From WTAW01 sp964406575 (GTDB lineage: Bacteria; Acidobacteriota; Aminicenantia; Aminicenantales; Aminicenantaceae), in NCBI GenBank assembly GCA_964406575.1, contig CAYOSH010000008.1:62001-126000 (forward strand): a DNA stretch of 64,000 nt, in the 5' to 3' direction. A model generated the notes under the pieces. It worked only from the letters and a program-made list of their open reading frames with translations, was not told where the DNA came from and did no database searches. A program made the position numbers and the translations under genes. The first letter of the stretch is position 1, and every line of letters begins with the position of its first letter. Positions 43,638 to 52,955 of the stretch are shown here, piece after piece.

Positions 43638-44038
43638 ACGCCGAACAGTGTGAGCTAATGCGGAGTATGAAAAAAGTCAAAAAAACTCTTGCCTATGAAC
43701 TCGGAAGGTCTGGAGAAGGCATTGCGTTGCAGTATTTAAAAAAAAAGAAGTACACGATCGTTGAAAAAGGATTCCGGTTTTTAAGGGGGGAGATCGATAT
43801 CATTGCCCTTGAGGGCGACACGATCGTTTTCATCGAAGTGAAAACGCGCAAAAGCGTGGATTTCGGTCAACCCGAAGAATCCATCACTGCCGCCAAAAAG
43901 CGTCAGCTTCGAAGAGTGGCTCAGGGTTATCTTTTGCGCAAGAATATCCAGGACGTGGAATGCCGATTTGACGTTCTCTCGTTAATCTATGATGAAGAGA
44001 AAGGCTACACCATCAATCATATCAAAGATGCATTCTGA
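43634..44038 (+). CDS. YraN / UPF0102 family endonuclease-like protein
   Basis: A 134-residue protein with the restriction endonuclease-like core: GRSGEGIALQYLKKK, RGEIDIIALEGD and FIEVKTRKS, giving the D...ExK pattern of a nuclease active site. The GTG at 43634 overlaps the cysS stop (GTGA); ATG codons at 43658 and 43667 are alternatives without a well-spaced ribosome site. The biological role of UPF0102 proteins is not settled; links to recombination or Holliday-junction processing have been suggested from the fold. It is the last gene of a pair with cysS. Confidence 0.88.
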   Translation: MNAEQCELMRSMKKVKKTLAYELGRSGEGIALQYLKKKKYTIVEKGFRFLRGEIDIIALEGDTIVFIEVKTRKSVDFGQPEESITAAKKRQLRRVAQGYLLRKNIQDVECRFDVLSLIYDEEKGYTINHIKDAF

Positions 44039-44170
44039 ATTCTCCATAACTCGAGTGTGCCAGAGGTTCTCTGATCATTAACCCTTCCCTTCACTGTGAA
44101 AGGCAATACGACGAATCATGCCACAATTGTGGTGATGGGAAACCGGGGTGCGGTCGTGTGGAATTGTGAG

Positions 44171-45529
44171 TTAGCCAAATATCCTCATATGGAAAAGAGA
44201 TTCCAGAATCCAGTTAACCCCCACAAACAGGATGGCCAGAGGGACAGCGATCCTCATCCACCAGTAGAGAAAACGGGGGAAGGGATCAGCCATTCCTTCA
44301 GAGAATTCTTTCAGAGCGTCAGCTCTTTGGATGAACCAGACTGCAGTAGCGACAGCCAGAACGGATCCCAAGGCCTGCATCCCTGAACCGAAAGTCAGAT
44401 CCCAGGGAATAAAAATTCTGAAATTGATCATGGGTGGTATGGCGAGCACATACACGATCGCACAGACAATGAGTACGGCTTTTTTTCTCTCCATTTGCGT
44501 GTTGTCCGTGATCCCCCCGATAAGCACTTCGAAGGCCGCCACGTCTGAGAGAAAGGCCGCTCCAAAAAGACCCAGAAAAAAAAGAAGGCCAAAAAACCAT
44601 CCCAGGGGCATTCTCGAAAAAGTTTGGGGGAGTGTGGAAAAAATGAGGTCAGGACCAGAGCTGGGCTCGAGGCCAAAAGCAAACACCGCAGGAAATATGG
44701 CAAAACCCGCCAAAATTCCGGCAAGAGAGGCCCCGATACCGGTCAACAGAGCATTCTTCGGAATATGGGCACGACCATGGAGATATGACCCGTAGATGAC
44801 CATGAAGGTTCCTCCCAAAGACATGGAGAAGAAGGCCATCCCAAGAGCTGCGGCCATAACAGACGGCGTCAACTCCTTGATGGCAAATCTCCCGATGAAC
44901 CACTTGATCCCTTCGCCTGCTCCATCGAGGGTGACGGAGCGAAATATCAATAGGACCAATATGGCAAAGAGGACGGGAACGATCCACCTGCTGATCCTTT
45001 CGATCCCATGCCGCAGTCCCTTAACCAGAACAAATCCGCAAGCGAAAATAACGGTTAAAGTCATCATAAGCTGGAGGACAAAAGATGTCCGAGCGAATCC
45101 CTCCTGTGGGGGCAATATCGCAGAGGCATTCAGATGCACACCGAGTGCGTTGACAAACTCGGACAATGCATGAAATCCCACCCAACCGAGAGCATTCGAA
45201 TAATACCCCGTAGCAAAGAACACGATACAGAATAGGAATACCCCGACGAATTTTCCCCCGGGCAAACGCCCTTTCTCGAAAGCCCCGAGAGTCCCTCGTT
45301 GTGTGTGGCGCCCCAGCATCCATTCGCACATCAGAGCAGGGATCCCGATAAAAAGGACAACGGTTATGTAGAACAGAACAAAGGCCGAACCTCCGAATCG
45401 CCCGACCATGTAGGGAAACCGCCAGACAGCTCCCAGTCCCACGGCCACGCCGATCATGGTCATGAGCTGGCCGAAAAATGTGGAAAATGTCTCCCGTTTT
45501 TTTCCAACTTGCTCTTTTACACCGATCAT
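44171..45529 (-). CDS. Neurotransmitter:sodium symporter family (NSS/SLC6) transporter
   Basis: A 452-residue membrane protein with about eleven transmembrane helices. Helix 1 has the family signature GVAVGLGAVWRFPYMVGRFGG, with the Na+-site GLG and the RFPY motif seen in LeuT-like symporters, and helix 3 contains a YYSNALGW stretch. These carriers import amino acids with Na+. That would fit a cell that makes a Na+ gradient with the decarboxylase, which is inference. It is divergent from dapF. The ribosome site is weak (GGAA far upstream). Substrate unknown. Confidence 0.9.
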   Translation of the reverse strand: MIGVKEQVGKKRETFSTFFGQLMTMIGVAVGLGAVWRFPYMVGRFGGSAFVLFYITVVLFIGIPALMCEWMLGRHTQRGTLGAFEKGRLPGGKFVGVFLFCIVFFATGYYSNALGWVGFHALSEFVNALGVHLNASAILPPQEGFARTSFVLQLMMTLTVIFACGFVLVKGLRHGIERISRWIVPVLFAILVLLIFRSVTLDGAGEGIKWFIGRFAIKELTPSVMAAALGMAFFSMSLGGTFMVIYGSYLHGRAHIPKNALLTGIGASLAGILAGFAIFPAVFAFGLEPSSGPDLIFSTLPQTFSRMPLGWFFGLLFFLGLFGAAFLSDVAAFEVLIGGITDNTQMERKKAVLIVCAIVYVLAIPPMINFRIFIPWDLTFGSGMQALGSVLAVATAVWFIQRADALKEFSEGMADPFPRFLYWWMRIAVPLAILFVGVNWILESLFHMRIFG

Positions 45530-45562
45530 TTTTTTTTCGAGTTATTCCTCTTTATCAATAAA

Positions 45563-45571
45563 TGATATAAA
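45563..45571 (+). promoter_or_regulatory. Extended -10 promoter for dapF
   Basis: TGATATAAA, an extended -10 element with no clear -35. The start point near 45578 gives a leader of about 49 bases. Confidence 0.42.
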
Positions 45572-45626
45572 ATGCAAAAGAATTCCGCCATGGAGCGCCG
45601 ACATTATTATTAAAAGAAGTGGTGAT

Positions 45627-46418
45627 ATGAAGTTTATAAAACTATCTGCAACGGGTAATGACTTTATCCTTTTCGACAACAGGAATGGACAATTGACCGG
45701 GAAAGAGGAGGATTTTTTTCGCAATATCTGCCTCCGCAGAGAAGGCGTGGGCGCAGATGGTGTCATACTCCTGGAAGTAAGTGACAAGGCGGACCTGAAA
45801 TACCGCCATTTTAATGCTGACGGGCGACCTGCGGAGATGTGTGGAAATGGCGCTCGTTCTCTATGTTTTTATGCCGCATCACAGAAGATCGCACCTCCTC
45901 ATATGACATTTGAAATACAAGGTGTTCTTCATGAAGCCAAGGTTTCAGGTGATACCGTTCAATTAAAAATCCCGCCACCGGGTGCGATCCAAACAGAAAT
46001 CGGGATCGTCTCTTATAAGGACCTGGAGGAGGGAGGATTTATCATTTTAGGGGTTCCCCACTTCATCCTCTTTACGAGAACACTTGCATCTATCGATGTC
46101 ATGGATGTCGGACGCCGGTATTCGTCCCACGCGTTCTTCCCAAACAGGACGAATGTCAACGTTGTCCAACAGATCGATGACCACACGATTCAAGTGCGGA
46201 CGTACGAACGGGGTGTCGAAAACGAAACGCTGTCCTGCGGGACCGGGTCCGCGGCCTCAGCCATTATGGCCCATTTGAAAAAAGGAGTATTGCCTCCCTT
46301 CCGTGTCCTGACTTACGGAGGAGAACTCACTGTCAACTGGGATGATGTGAACGATTCGATCTTTCTCTCCGGAAAGGCTTCTGTTATTTTTGAAGCTGAG
46401 CTCAAGGCCTTCTTATGA
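45627..46418 (+). CDS. dapF: Diaminopimelate epimerase
   Basis: A 263-residue PLP-independent epimerase that converts LL- to meso-diaminopimelate for peptidoglycan and lysine. The two catalytic Cys are visible: Cys72 in NADGRPAEMCGNGAR and Cys204 in NETLSCGTGSAA. The first Met of the domain (MKFIKLSATGNDF) at 45627 is the start, although the frame is open to 45456. No other dap genes are nearby. It shares its upstream region with the NSS transporter. Confidence 0.95.
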   Translation: MKFIKLSATGNDFILFDNRNGQLTGKEEDFFRNICLRREGVGADGVILLEVSDKADLKYRHFNADGRPAEMCGNGARSLCFYAASQKIAPPHMTFEIQGVLHEAKVSGDTVQLKIPPPGAIQTEIGIVSYKDLEEGGFIILGVPHFILFTRTLASIDVMDVGRRYSSHAFFPNRTNVNVVQQIDDHTIQVRTYERGVENETLSCGTGSAASAIMAHLKKGVLPPFRVLTYGGELTVNWDDVNDSIFLSGKASVIFEAELKAFL

Positions 46419-46469
46419 ATCCAGGGAGTCAACACAAAAGACAATCCAGGGCTTTTTGTGGCCCGCGGC

Positions 46470-48578
46470 TCAGTGCTTGCTGGTGAGCAGAAACCGGTCA
46501 AAGAAATCTGCTGAAGTTTCATAGACCATGAGCCAATTTTCGTGCCTCAGAAATCCGTGAATTTCATCGGGAATAATGATCAACTCGATGTGGGCCTTGT
46601 TCAACTTTCTCAGGCGGAGGACCAAGTCTGTTGTCTGAATAAAATCCACATTCCTGTCGTCATCGCCATGGACAAAGAGGACTGGAGAGGTCCAAAAATC
46701 TACGTCCGCCACGGGAGAGGACTGGTAAGCCACACTCATCAGGTCTTCACCCTGCACGTCCCATCCGCCCCCATTCCGACGCCGGGCTCGCATGGACCAA
46801 TCGTGCACGCCATGCAGGTCGACACCCGCAGCAAATAATTCTGAATCACGGGCCAGCCCCATAGCTGTCAAAAATCCCCCGTACGATCCGCCCCAAAGAC
46901 CGATCCTGTTGGGATCGACTTCCGGCCGGTTTTGCAGATACCGGCCAGCGGCTACGATATCCTGATATTCTGATGCGCCCCGAGGGCCCTGGTTAGGAGC
47001 TGTCCGGAAGGCATACCCGTATCCGATGCCCGCACGGTAATTCACGGAAAGAACGACATAGCCCCTGTTTGCGAGGTATTGATTCATGGCATAGGCATTG
47101 TGATAGTATCCGCGCATGTGCCACCCGAGCATCATCTGTCGAATCGGGCCGCCATGCATGAAAATCGCGGCCGCCCTCCCATCGCCGGGCTTTGCACTTT
47201 TGGGAAGAAACAACTGGCAATGAATCTGGAGGCCGTCCGGTGCCTTGAAAACGACTTGTTCGGGCTCCACCAAGCTCTTCATTGGAAAGTTCTCAGGAAT
47301 AAGCTCTGGCGCAATGAGTCGCCACTTCTTATCATTCATTTTCAGCAGAGCAGGTGCGGCCGGTTGGAAGGCAGTGGAACACAGGAAAGCGAGATCATGG
47401 CTTTCAGCAGTTAAAACAGGTGCCCATTCGAGCCCTTTTCCGGGGGTGAGAAGCGTGGCTTGGCCTCCTGATACAGGAATTGTCCATAAGTGTCGGCGGT
47501 CGATATCTCCGGAATTGGAATTAAAAATCAAGGTTTTTCCGTCTTTGGAGAGAGTACTATCTTCCACTTCAAAATCTCCGGGCGTCAAGCAGATGATTTG
47601 CTTATCGTTGAGCGCTAGAGAATACAGATGCATCCAGTTCTCGTGTTCAGAATAAAAAACAAGGTGGTCATCTGTCGCCCATCTAAGAGTCTCTGTGGGA
47701 TAGTATTGGGCAAATCCTCCGGTGTCATTGGGGCACTGCCAGACTTTTGTTGCTGTTTCTTTGGCGATATCTGCGTCCCATATAGAAAACGACCTCCCTC
47801 CCCTGCCGAAGGAGAGTCCTGTTCGACCGGGAAAGCGGATGAAGGCGATATGTTTCCCATTGGGAGACCACACAGGATATCCATCTATGTCCACTGAGGG
47901 TGAGATCCATCGAATGGTATGACTGGGAAAGTCATATATGCCGATAAAGCTGTGATCCTCCCTGGAGCTAACAAACGCCAGTTTCTGGCCATCTGGTGAC
48001 CAGGTTTGAGATTCGTTCCGGCCCCGGGCCTGGAATAGAGCTTTTGCTCCTGGAGGTTCTATGATGTTCGCCACTTTGATGCCTTGTCTTGAGTTATAGA
48101 CGACCTTGTTTTCCACAGGGGAAACGACCGGATTCCTGCCTCTCCCCAAACGCCAAGGTTCATCTCCCTCAAAGTGAACAGCCCAAACAGCTTGTTCGAC
48201 ACCCTCAGGGTTGGATGTCGGATTCGGGAATTCTCCCGCACGATTGGCATTGCCCCCCCTGACATAAATGAGGATCGTGCCGTCGAAATTGAAGGCGAGC
48301 CCACTGAGCTCCTGTCCGTCGTCCTCTGGATATTGGGTGAGTGAACGCGCTCTATACTCCGGCCCTTCGGCCACCCATATATTTCTTTGGCCCTCGTGAT
48401 TGAAAATCCAAGCGATCCTGTTACCCGCGGGTGAAACGACCAATTGGGAAGGAAATGCGTAACTCATGGCGTCCTTGAGCGTGAACGAATCTGCTCCCAA
48501 GGAAAGCGAGATGACCAATACACCGATAAATAAGGTCACACATATCCATTGGTTCAAAGAATGCCGATTCTTTCTCAT
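46470..48578 (-). CDS. Exported S9-family prolyl oligopeptidase / acylaminoacyl-peptidase-like enzyme
   Basis: A 702-residue protein with a signal peptide (about 1-29), an N-terminal beta propeller built from PD40-like repeats (for example SPDGQKLAFVSSR and SPNGKHIAFIR) and a C-terminal alpha/beta hydrolase. The nucleophile elbow is GGSYGGF, the Asp lies in HGDDDRNV and the His in DEIHGFLRHENW. Such enzymes cut short peptides, often after proline or from N-acyl ends. AGGAGG lies upstream of the ATG. It follows the TonB receptor by 21 bases, so uptake and cleavage of peptides may be coupled. It is probably periplasmic. Confidence 0.92.
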   Translation of the reverse strand: MRKNRHSLNQWICVTLFIGVLVISLSLGADSFTLKDAMSYAFPSQLVVSPAGNRIAWIFNHEGQRNIWVAEGPEYRARSLTQYPEDDGQELSGLAFNFDGTILIYVRGGNANRAGEFPNPTSNPEGVEQAVWAVHFEGDEPWRLGRGRNPVVSPVENKVVYNSRQGIKVANIIEPPGAKALFQARGRNESQTWSPDGQKLAFVSSREDHSFIGIYDFPSHTIRWISPSVDIDGYPVWSPNGKHIAFIRFPGRTGLSFGRGGRSFSIWDADIAKETATKVWQCPNDTGGFAQYYPTETLRWATDDHLVFYSEHENWMHLYSLALNDKQIICLTPGDFEVEDSTLSKDGKTLIFNSNSGDIDRRHLWTIPVSGGQATLLTPGKGLEWAPVLTAESHDLAFLCSTAFQPAAPALLKMNDKKWRLIAPELIPENFPMKSLVEPEQVVFKAPDGLQIHCQLFLPKSAKPGDGRAAAIFMHGGPIRQMMLGWHMRGYYHNAYAMNQYLANRGYVVLSVNYRAGIGYGYAFRTAPNQGPRGASEYQDIVAAGRYLQNRPEVDPNRIGLWGGSYGGFLTAMGLARDSELFAAGVDLHGVHDWSMRARRRNGGGWDVQGEDLMSVAYQSSPVADVDFWTSPVLFVHGDDDRNVDFIQTTDLVLRLRKLNKAHIELIIIPDEIHGFLRHENWLMVYETSADFFDRFLLTSKH

Positions 48579-48599
48579 ATTTTTCCTCCTGTTTTGGGA

Positions 48600-50795
48600 T
48601 TAAAAAGAAAGGTTGATTCCTATCAAAAAGTTTCTCCCTGGTTCATCCACGGCCGATGGATCTGGCCTGGCGATATAGAGTCTATTGGTGATATTTGAAA
48701 GGACAGCATAGATCTGGACGGATGATGCGATGGGATAGCTGGCTTTGAGGCCGAATATGTTGTATCTGGGAATATCCACTTCAGCGGGACCCGGATTCGT
48801 TTTTTCTCCCTGAAAAGCAGCGTTCAATTCTAGGGAAAAATGGCCGAACCAGAATTTAGTGCCGAGAAAAAGACGGGGGGAAGGGATATCATTCAGATAA
48901 TCATCCGTATTCAGGCTTTTTCCAGAAAAGTCAAAAAAGTTGCCGAAGATCTTCCATCCAGGCATCGGATAGTATTCCACTTCAAGCTCAAAACCCCTGA
49001 TTCTCCCTCTGATGATGTTGCCATACGTGTAGAGTGCTTCTTCAACCAAGTATCTTTCGATCAGGTCATCGATCAGGTAGTAGAAGGCGTACGCTCCGAT
49101 GAAGAATCGTTTTTGTATCGCTTTCAGCCCGAAGTCGAGGTTAAAGCTGGTCTCAGGCTTGAGATCCGGTTTAGCGATAATAAAACCTCTTCCCGTGATC
49201 CCCGTGTAAAACAATTCAGTCAGGCTGGGGGCTCGGTAGGCGCGTGCCAGGTTTGTGAATAAAATGACCGAAGATGTTATTTTGAACGTTCCCCCAATAA
49301 ATCCGGTTAAGGCCGTATATGAGCTTTCTTCATTTTCGGTATATCCTCCCGGCAGGGCCCTTAAACGAATAAAATCGCCGCGAACACCGGTGATCAGATC
49401 CAGGTTTTTTATGCCCGAATAATCGGCAGAAATAAAAAGTCCCAAATCTCTGCGTTCACCATCAGAGTAAGGAAATTCCTCGAAATAGTCGGTGATATTT
49501 TGGGATGCATCAAAGGATGTGTAGGTGTTGACGGCATTGGAGTCAGTCCTTCCAAACCAGTCTCCTCCCCCATTGATCCGAAAATGACCTCCGATCTTTT
49601 TCCCGTAGGATAAATGTAATCCATAGTCGAAGCTCTCGGTTTTGCTGTAAGATTCCTCTGTTTTGATGTCTTTGATCTTGTCCTTCTGGGTCTCGAGAAA
49701 ATTGGGATTAAGCCATATCTGAAAGTTGAGATCGCCGCCTCCACCGACATCCTTTTCCAACCAATGGAGCTGAATAAAATTCTGCGATTCCGTTGGATAC
49801 CAGGTGGGCTTGGTGAGGCTGTCCTGATTGGGCTTCCCGATATCTTTTCCGCGCGCTCCAAGGAAACTGAGATGGATTTCTCTTTTTTTAGTCCTATGAG
49901 AGATTTTCCCGAAGAGACTGCCCTGGGTAAAATCGGACATGAAGATCTCCTTTTCGGGCGAACTGTAGTTGTCAGCAGTCATGCCCTGAAAGGAGAGGAA
50001 AAATCCTGTGTGTTTTTTCTTTCCCTGAAAAGAAAGCCCAAGCCCTTTTTCCTGGTTTATGGTACCGTATTTGGCAGACAAACTTCCACCAACCCTATCG
50101 GACAGAGGAGGCTCTTTCATCAGGATATGGACCACTCCTCCGATGGCATCCGACCCGTAAAAAACGGAAGATGGACTCCTGAGAACCTCGATCGTTTTTA
50201 TATCTTTGGGGCTGATAAAAGAAGCGCTCGGGCCGGTTCTTCGGTCGCTAGTGACCCTGGCACTGTCGATCAGGATCAACACTCTTCGTCTCGCCAACCC
50301 TCGGAGATTCGGGACCAGAGAAAATCCCCCCGTCCCGATATTGGAGACGCCGGGGAGTTCTAAAAGCCCCTGAGTGATGTTGGGCGCAATTTTTTCCTCT
50401 AATCTTTCATCGGTGAGTACAGTTTCAGCTGCCGGAACAGTTGCGGATGATTCTGGATATCGCAAGGCTGTCACGACAACTTCCTCCTGCTGGCGGATAT
50501 ACGGCGAAAGCGTGATAATGAGTTTCTTTTCAAAATCTTTCTTCCCGACGGATAGCTGTTGTTCGATATAATCAGGATGGATAACTTCCAGAAGGATCTT
50601 ATCGCTGTCCGGAAGAGAGAGTTTGAAGAATCCCTGTTTATCCGTAAGGGTTTTTTCGCCGCTGAGACGATTGAGAATGATCGCATCACTGACGGGATTC
50701 CCGTTGTCTGTCTGCACAACTCCCTTGATATCAATAGCCCACGCCTCTGGAGCCAAAAGCAAGAGTGCGAGAATTATGCCAGACGTTTTTAGCAT
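48600..50795 (-). CDS. TonB-dependent outer-membrane receptor
   Basis: A 731-residue protein: signal peptide (1-20, ending AWA), a carboxypeptidase-regulatory-like domain (about 22-100), a TonB box-like EEVVVTAL (about 103-110), the plug domain with NLRGLARRRVLILIDSARV and RSPSSVFYGSDAIGGVV, and a 22-strand barrel ending in Phe. It imports a bulky substrate across the outer membrane using TonB. The presence of the extra N-terminal domain is common in SusC-like and peptide receptors. It begins 21 bases after folK and precedes the S9 peptidase. The ATG lacks a ribosome site; a TATAAT at 50810-50805 lies nine bases upstream. The ligand is unknown. Confidence 0.93.
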   Translation of the reverse strand: MLKTSGIILALLLLAPEAWAIDIKGVVQTDNGNPVSDAIILNRLSGEKTLTDKQGFFKLSLPDSDKILLEVIHPDYIEQQLSVGKKDFEKKLIITLSPYIRQQEEVVVTALRYPESSATVPAAETVLTDERLEEKIAPNITQGLLELPGVSNIGTGGFSLVPNLRGLARRRVLILIDSARVTSDRRTGPSASFISPKDIKTIEVLRSPSSVFYGSDAIGGVVHILMKEPPLSDRVGGSLSAKYGTINQEKGLGLSFQGKKKHTGFFLSFQGMTADNYSSPEKEIFMSDFTQGSLFGKISHRTKKREIHLSFLGARGKDIGKPNQDSLTKPTWYPTESQNFIQLHWLEKDVGGGGDLNFQIWLNPNFLETQKDKIKDIKTEESYSKTESFDYGLHLSYGKKIGGHFRINGGGDWFGRTDSNAVNTYTSFDASQNITDYFEEFPYSDGERRDLGLFISADYSGIKNLDLITGVRGDFIRLRALPGGYTENEESSYTALTGFIGGTFKITSSVILFTNLARAYRAPSLTELFYTGITGRGFIIAKPDLKPETSFNLDFGLKAIQKRFFIGAYAFYYLIDDLIERYLVEEALYTYGNIIRGRIRGFELEVEYYPMPGWKIFGNFFDFSGKSLNTDDYLNDIPSPRLFLGTKFWFGHFSLELNAAFQGEKTNPGPAEVDIPRYNIFGLKASYPIASSVQIYAVLSNITNRLYIARPDPSAVDEPGRNFLIGINLSF

Positions 50796-50816
50796 AGAAA
50801 ATTTATTATAATATAA

Positions 50817-51317
50817 TCATCCCCGATTATCCTGATTTATTCCAACTTTTTTAACCTGTGCTTGATCTGTGGATTCTTGTTTGAGGTGTTTGATCTTTTT
50901 ATGGAAGACAGGGTGGATCATTTCTGGCGCCATTTCAGCCAGCGGGACCAACACAAAATTCCTTTTGTGCATCCGCGGATGCGGGATCTGCAGATCCTCT
51001 GTACTCACCGTCCTATTTTCTGCCAACAATATATCGATATCGATCACGCGTGAATCATGAGTATTTGATGGGATTCGGCCCAATTTTTCCTCGATATGTT
51101 TCGATCGGATAAGCAGCTCCTCAGGGGAAAGGGGCGTTTCCACTTCGATAACTTGGTTGTAGAACCAAATTTCAGAAAAGATCCCGACAGGCTCTGTTTC
51201 ATACACAGATGATGTGTTTATGATTCGGACTCCCTCATTGCGCAAAAGTGCAGCTGCGTTGTTCAGGTTTTTCTCTCGGTCTCCCAAATTGCTGCCCAGG
51301 CTTAAAAAGTATCTCAT
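50817..51317 (-). CDS. folK: 2-amino-4-hydroxy-6-hydroxymethyldihydropteridine pyrophosphokinase
   Basis: A 166-residue HPPK of the folate pathway, which transfers pyrophosphate from ATP to the pterin. Motifs are all present: LSLGSNLGDREKNL, SSVYETEPVG, FYNQVIEVET, DSRVIDIDILL and PHPRMHKRNFVL. The start at 51317 fits the family's N-terminus; the frame upstream to 51362 encodes a low-complexity stretch from an AC repeat. The ribosome site is weak. The TonB receptor gene follows by 21 bases; the two are unrelated in function. Confidence 0.94.
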   Translation of the reverse strand: MRYFLSLGSNLGDREKNLNNAAALLRNEGVRIINTSSVYETEPVGIFSEIWFYNQVIEVETPLSPEELLIRSKHIEEKLGRIPSNTHDSRVIDIDILLAENRTVSTEDLQIPHPRMHKRNFVLVPLAEMAPEMIHPVFHKKIKHLKQESTDQAQVKKVGINQDNRG

Positions 51318-51348
51318 TGTTCTGTATTCTCTGCGAACTATCCATGAT

Positions 51349-51362
51349 ACACACACACACAC
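51349..51362. repeat. (AC)7 dinucleotide tract upstream of folK
   Basis: Seven AC units about 32 bases before the folK start. Short tracts like this can change length by slippage and alter promoter spacing. Whether it lies inside the promoter is not known. Confidence 0.6.
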
Positions 51363-51554
51363 AATCGAGCAAGTGCAGACTTCTCCCAGGGGAGATGTGC
51401 ATTGCCCGTCCAGCTCTTCACGCGGTTTTCTCCATTATCAAATATGATCACCTAACAACGCTATAAGCATTGATGTCATCACGGCTTTAGAGATGCTCTT
51501 TTTATGCAAATTGCGCTCGCTTTTTTTGTCCGTTTCTGGCATGATAGAAAAATC

Positions 51555-51905
51555 ATGAATAGAGTTGAAATATGGCGTGTCCAGGAGCTGGCTCTGTTGC
51601 TTTTGCAGCTTCATAAATTGTTGAGGCGGGGGAACAACAACGAATGGGCGAATGTCTTTTTGCATTTTCATCAGGAAGCGGTTGAAATTCTTTCAAGGGA
51701 AGAACTGAACATAGAGGCACTCAGGAGGCTCATCCAGAACATCGTCAACTGTTTCGATGGGTATCGTTCGTTCACGAACCTATCTTTGGGGAGAGAAAAT
51801 TCCGATTCAAGGGCTGAATTGGATCATGATTTTAATCAGACCAAAGTGCGCCTGCTCGCAGTCCTCTCTGAAATTGATAGCCGGACTACAGAATACACGC
51901 ATTGA
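51555..51905 (+). CDS. Uncharacterised small helical protein
   Basis: A 116-residue protein predicted to be mostly alpha-helical (VQELALLLLQLHKLLRR, then WANVFLHFHQEAVEILS), with no membrane segment or signal peptide. I do not recognise a family. The ATG at 51555 sits four bases after an extended -10 box (TGATAGAAA at 51542-51550), which suggests a leaderless mRNA; an in-frame ATG at 51504 would give 133 residues. It lies alone between folK and the convergent toroid gene. Composition and regular amphipathic pattern support a real protein. Confidence 0.55.
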   Translation: MNRVEIWRVQELALLLLQLHKLLRRGNNNEWANVFLHFHQEAVEILSREELNIEALRRLIQNIVNCFDGYRSFTNLSLGRENSDSRAELDHDFNQTKVRLLAVLSEIDSRTTEYTH

Positions 51906-51954
51906 TGATGTGTGCTTTCACAATAACCTTCGCACGCGTTAAGTGCTGCGCGTA

Positions 51955-52938
51955 TTAAAGCTCAAGGAACCCGAAGCGCTTGAGGATACGGAGTACGACC
52001 AGGGTAACCCACAAATGGTTTTCGAGACTCGATTTTTTTGATGCCGCTTCCCAATACCCCTGAGGATTCTGTCTTCTCATGAGCCAATCCAAAGCTTTTT
52101 TCACGTTCGTCTCTTCAAAAGTGAATCCAATCTGAGAGAGTGAATCCAGGCTGCTTAAAATGTCTGTCGCCCAAAAGGGATATGCGATTTCTTTCCAATA
52201 GGAAGCGTGACGGCGATCCTCGTATTTATCGGGTTTGAAAAAACGGCTCGCCAGAAGCTCTCCTGCCCTTTTTGCCTCTTTCCTTTTTCTCCATTTGGGT
52301 GAGGCCGCAAGTGCACGGAGCACCATGCCCGTTACCAAATGCGAAGATGGCTGGGAGGGATCAGGTTTCACAGGAGTCAGTGTCATTTGAGCTTCAAAAT
52401 TGTATCGACTCTTGAGTTCTTTTCTGTCTATGGTCCGGTACGGGATGACCCAGCCGCCATCATCCTGCTTGTGTCTCATGATCCAGCGGAAAGCCTTGAG
52501 AGTCTGTGGCTCATCGTGCAAGCCGAACAAACACAGAGCATGGAGGGTGAGCGCATGGTAGGTCGGGGCATATTCATTGAGATAGGCTCCTCGAAAATCC
52601 CCCTCTGGTGTCTGGGTGGAGTATAAAAATTGGACTAATTTTTGGACTCCCTTCTCTTCATATCCGCAACCGTAGTCATAAAGACGAAAGGCATTCTTTA
52701 GAGTATCCACGATGTAGTAGGTTTTTTCCCAGCGAGGAGGGCCTTCATACTTTCGCTTTCCCCAGCCGCCGTTTGGGCGCTGACTGCTCAAGATCCGGAT
52801 CCGGGCAGCAAATTTCTTCAGGTTTTTCTGTTCGCGATCCACAGGGACTTCAAGGATATCCTTTTTCATCCAGTAGAGGATTGGCAGATTGCCTCTAGCG
52901 AGAAGGAACTCGATCGCCTTATTCGTTTTCGCCTTCAT
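51955..52938 (-). CDS. Alpha/alpha-toroid (prenyltransferase/squalene cyclase-like repeat) protein
   Basis: A 327-residue protein with repeated units of the terpenoid cyclase/prenyltransferase barrel: QRPNGGWG, QTPEGDFRG, KQDDGGW and QNPQGYW mark successive QW-like repeats. The DxDD acid of squalene cyclases is not seen, so catalysis of that type is doubtful. There is no signal peptide. It is the last gene of a three-gene operon with a D-aminoacylase lipoprotein and a cupin, beginning 17 bases after the cupin. Its function is unknown; it may bind a peptide or lipid in the toroid cavity. Confidence 0.72.
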   Translation of the reverse strand: MKAKTNKAIEFLLARGNLPILYWMKKDILEVPVDREQKNLKKFAARIRILSSQRPNGGWGKRKYEGPPRWEKTYYIVDTLKNAFRLYDYGCGYEEKGVQKLVQFLYSTQTPEGDFRGAYLNEYAPTYHALTLHALCLFGLHDEPQTLKAFRWIMRHKQDDGGWVIPYRTIDRKELKSRYNFEAQMTLTPVKPDPSQPSSHLVTGMVLRALAASPKWRKRKEAKRAGELLASRFFKPDKYEDRRHASYWKEIAYPFWATDILSSLDSLSQIGFTFEETNVKKALDWLMRRQNPQGYWEAASKKSSLENHLWVTLVVLRILKRFGFLEL

Positions 52939-52955
52939 AGGGGCCGTTGTCGGAA

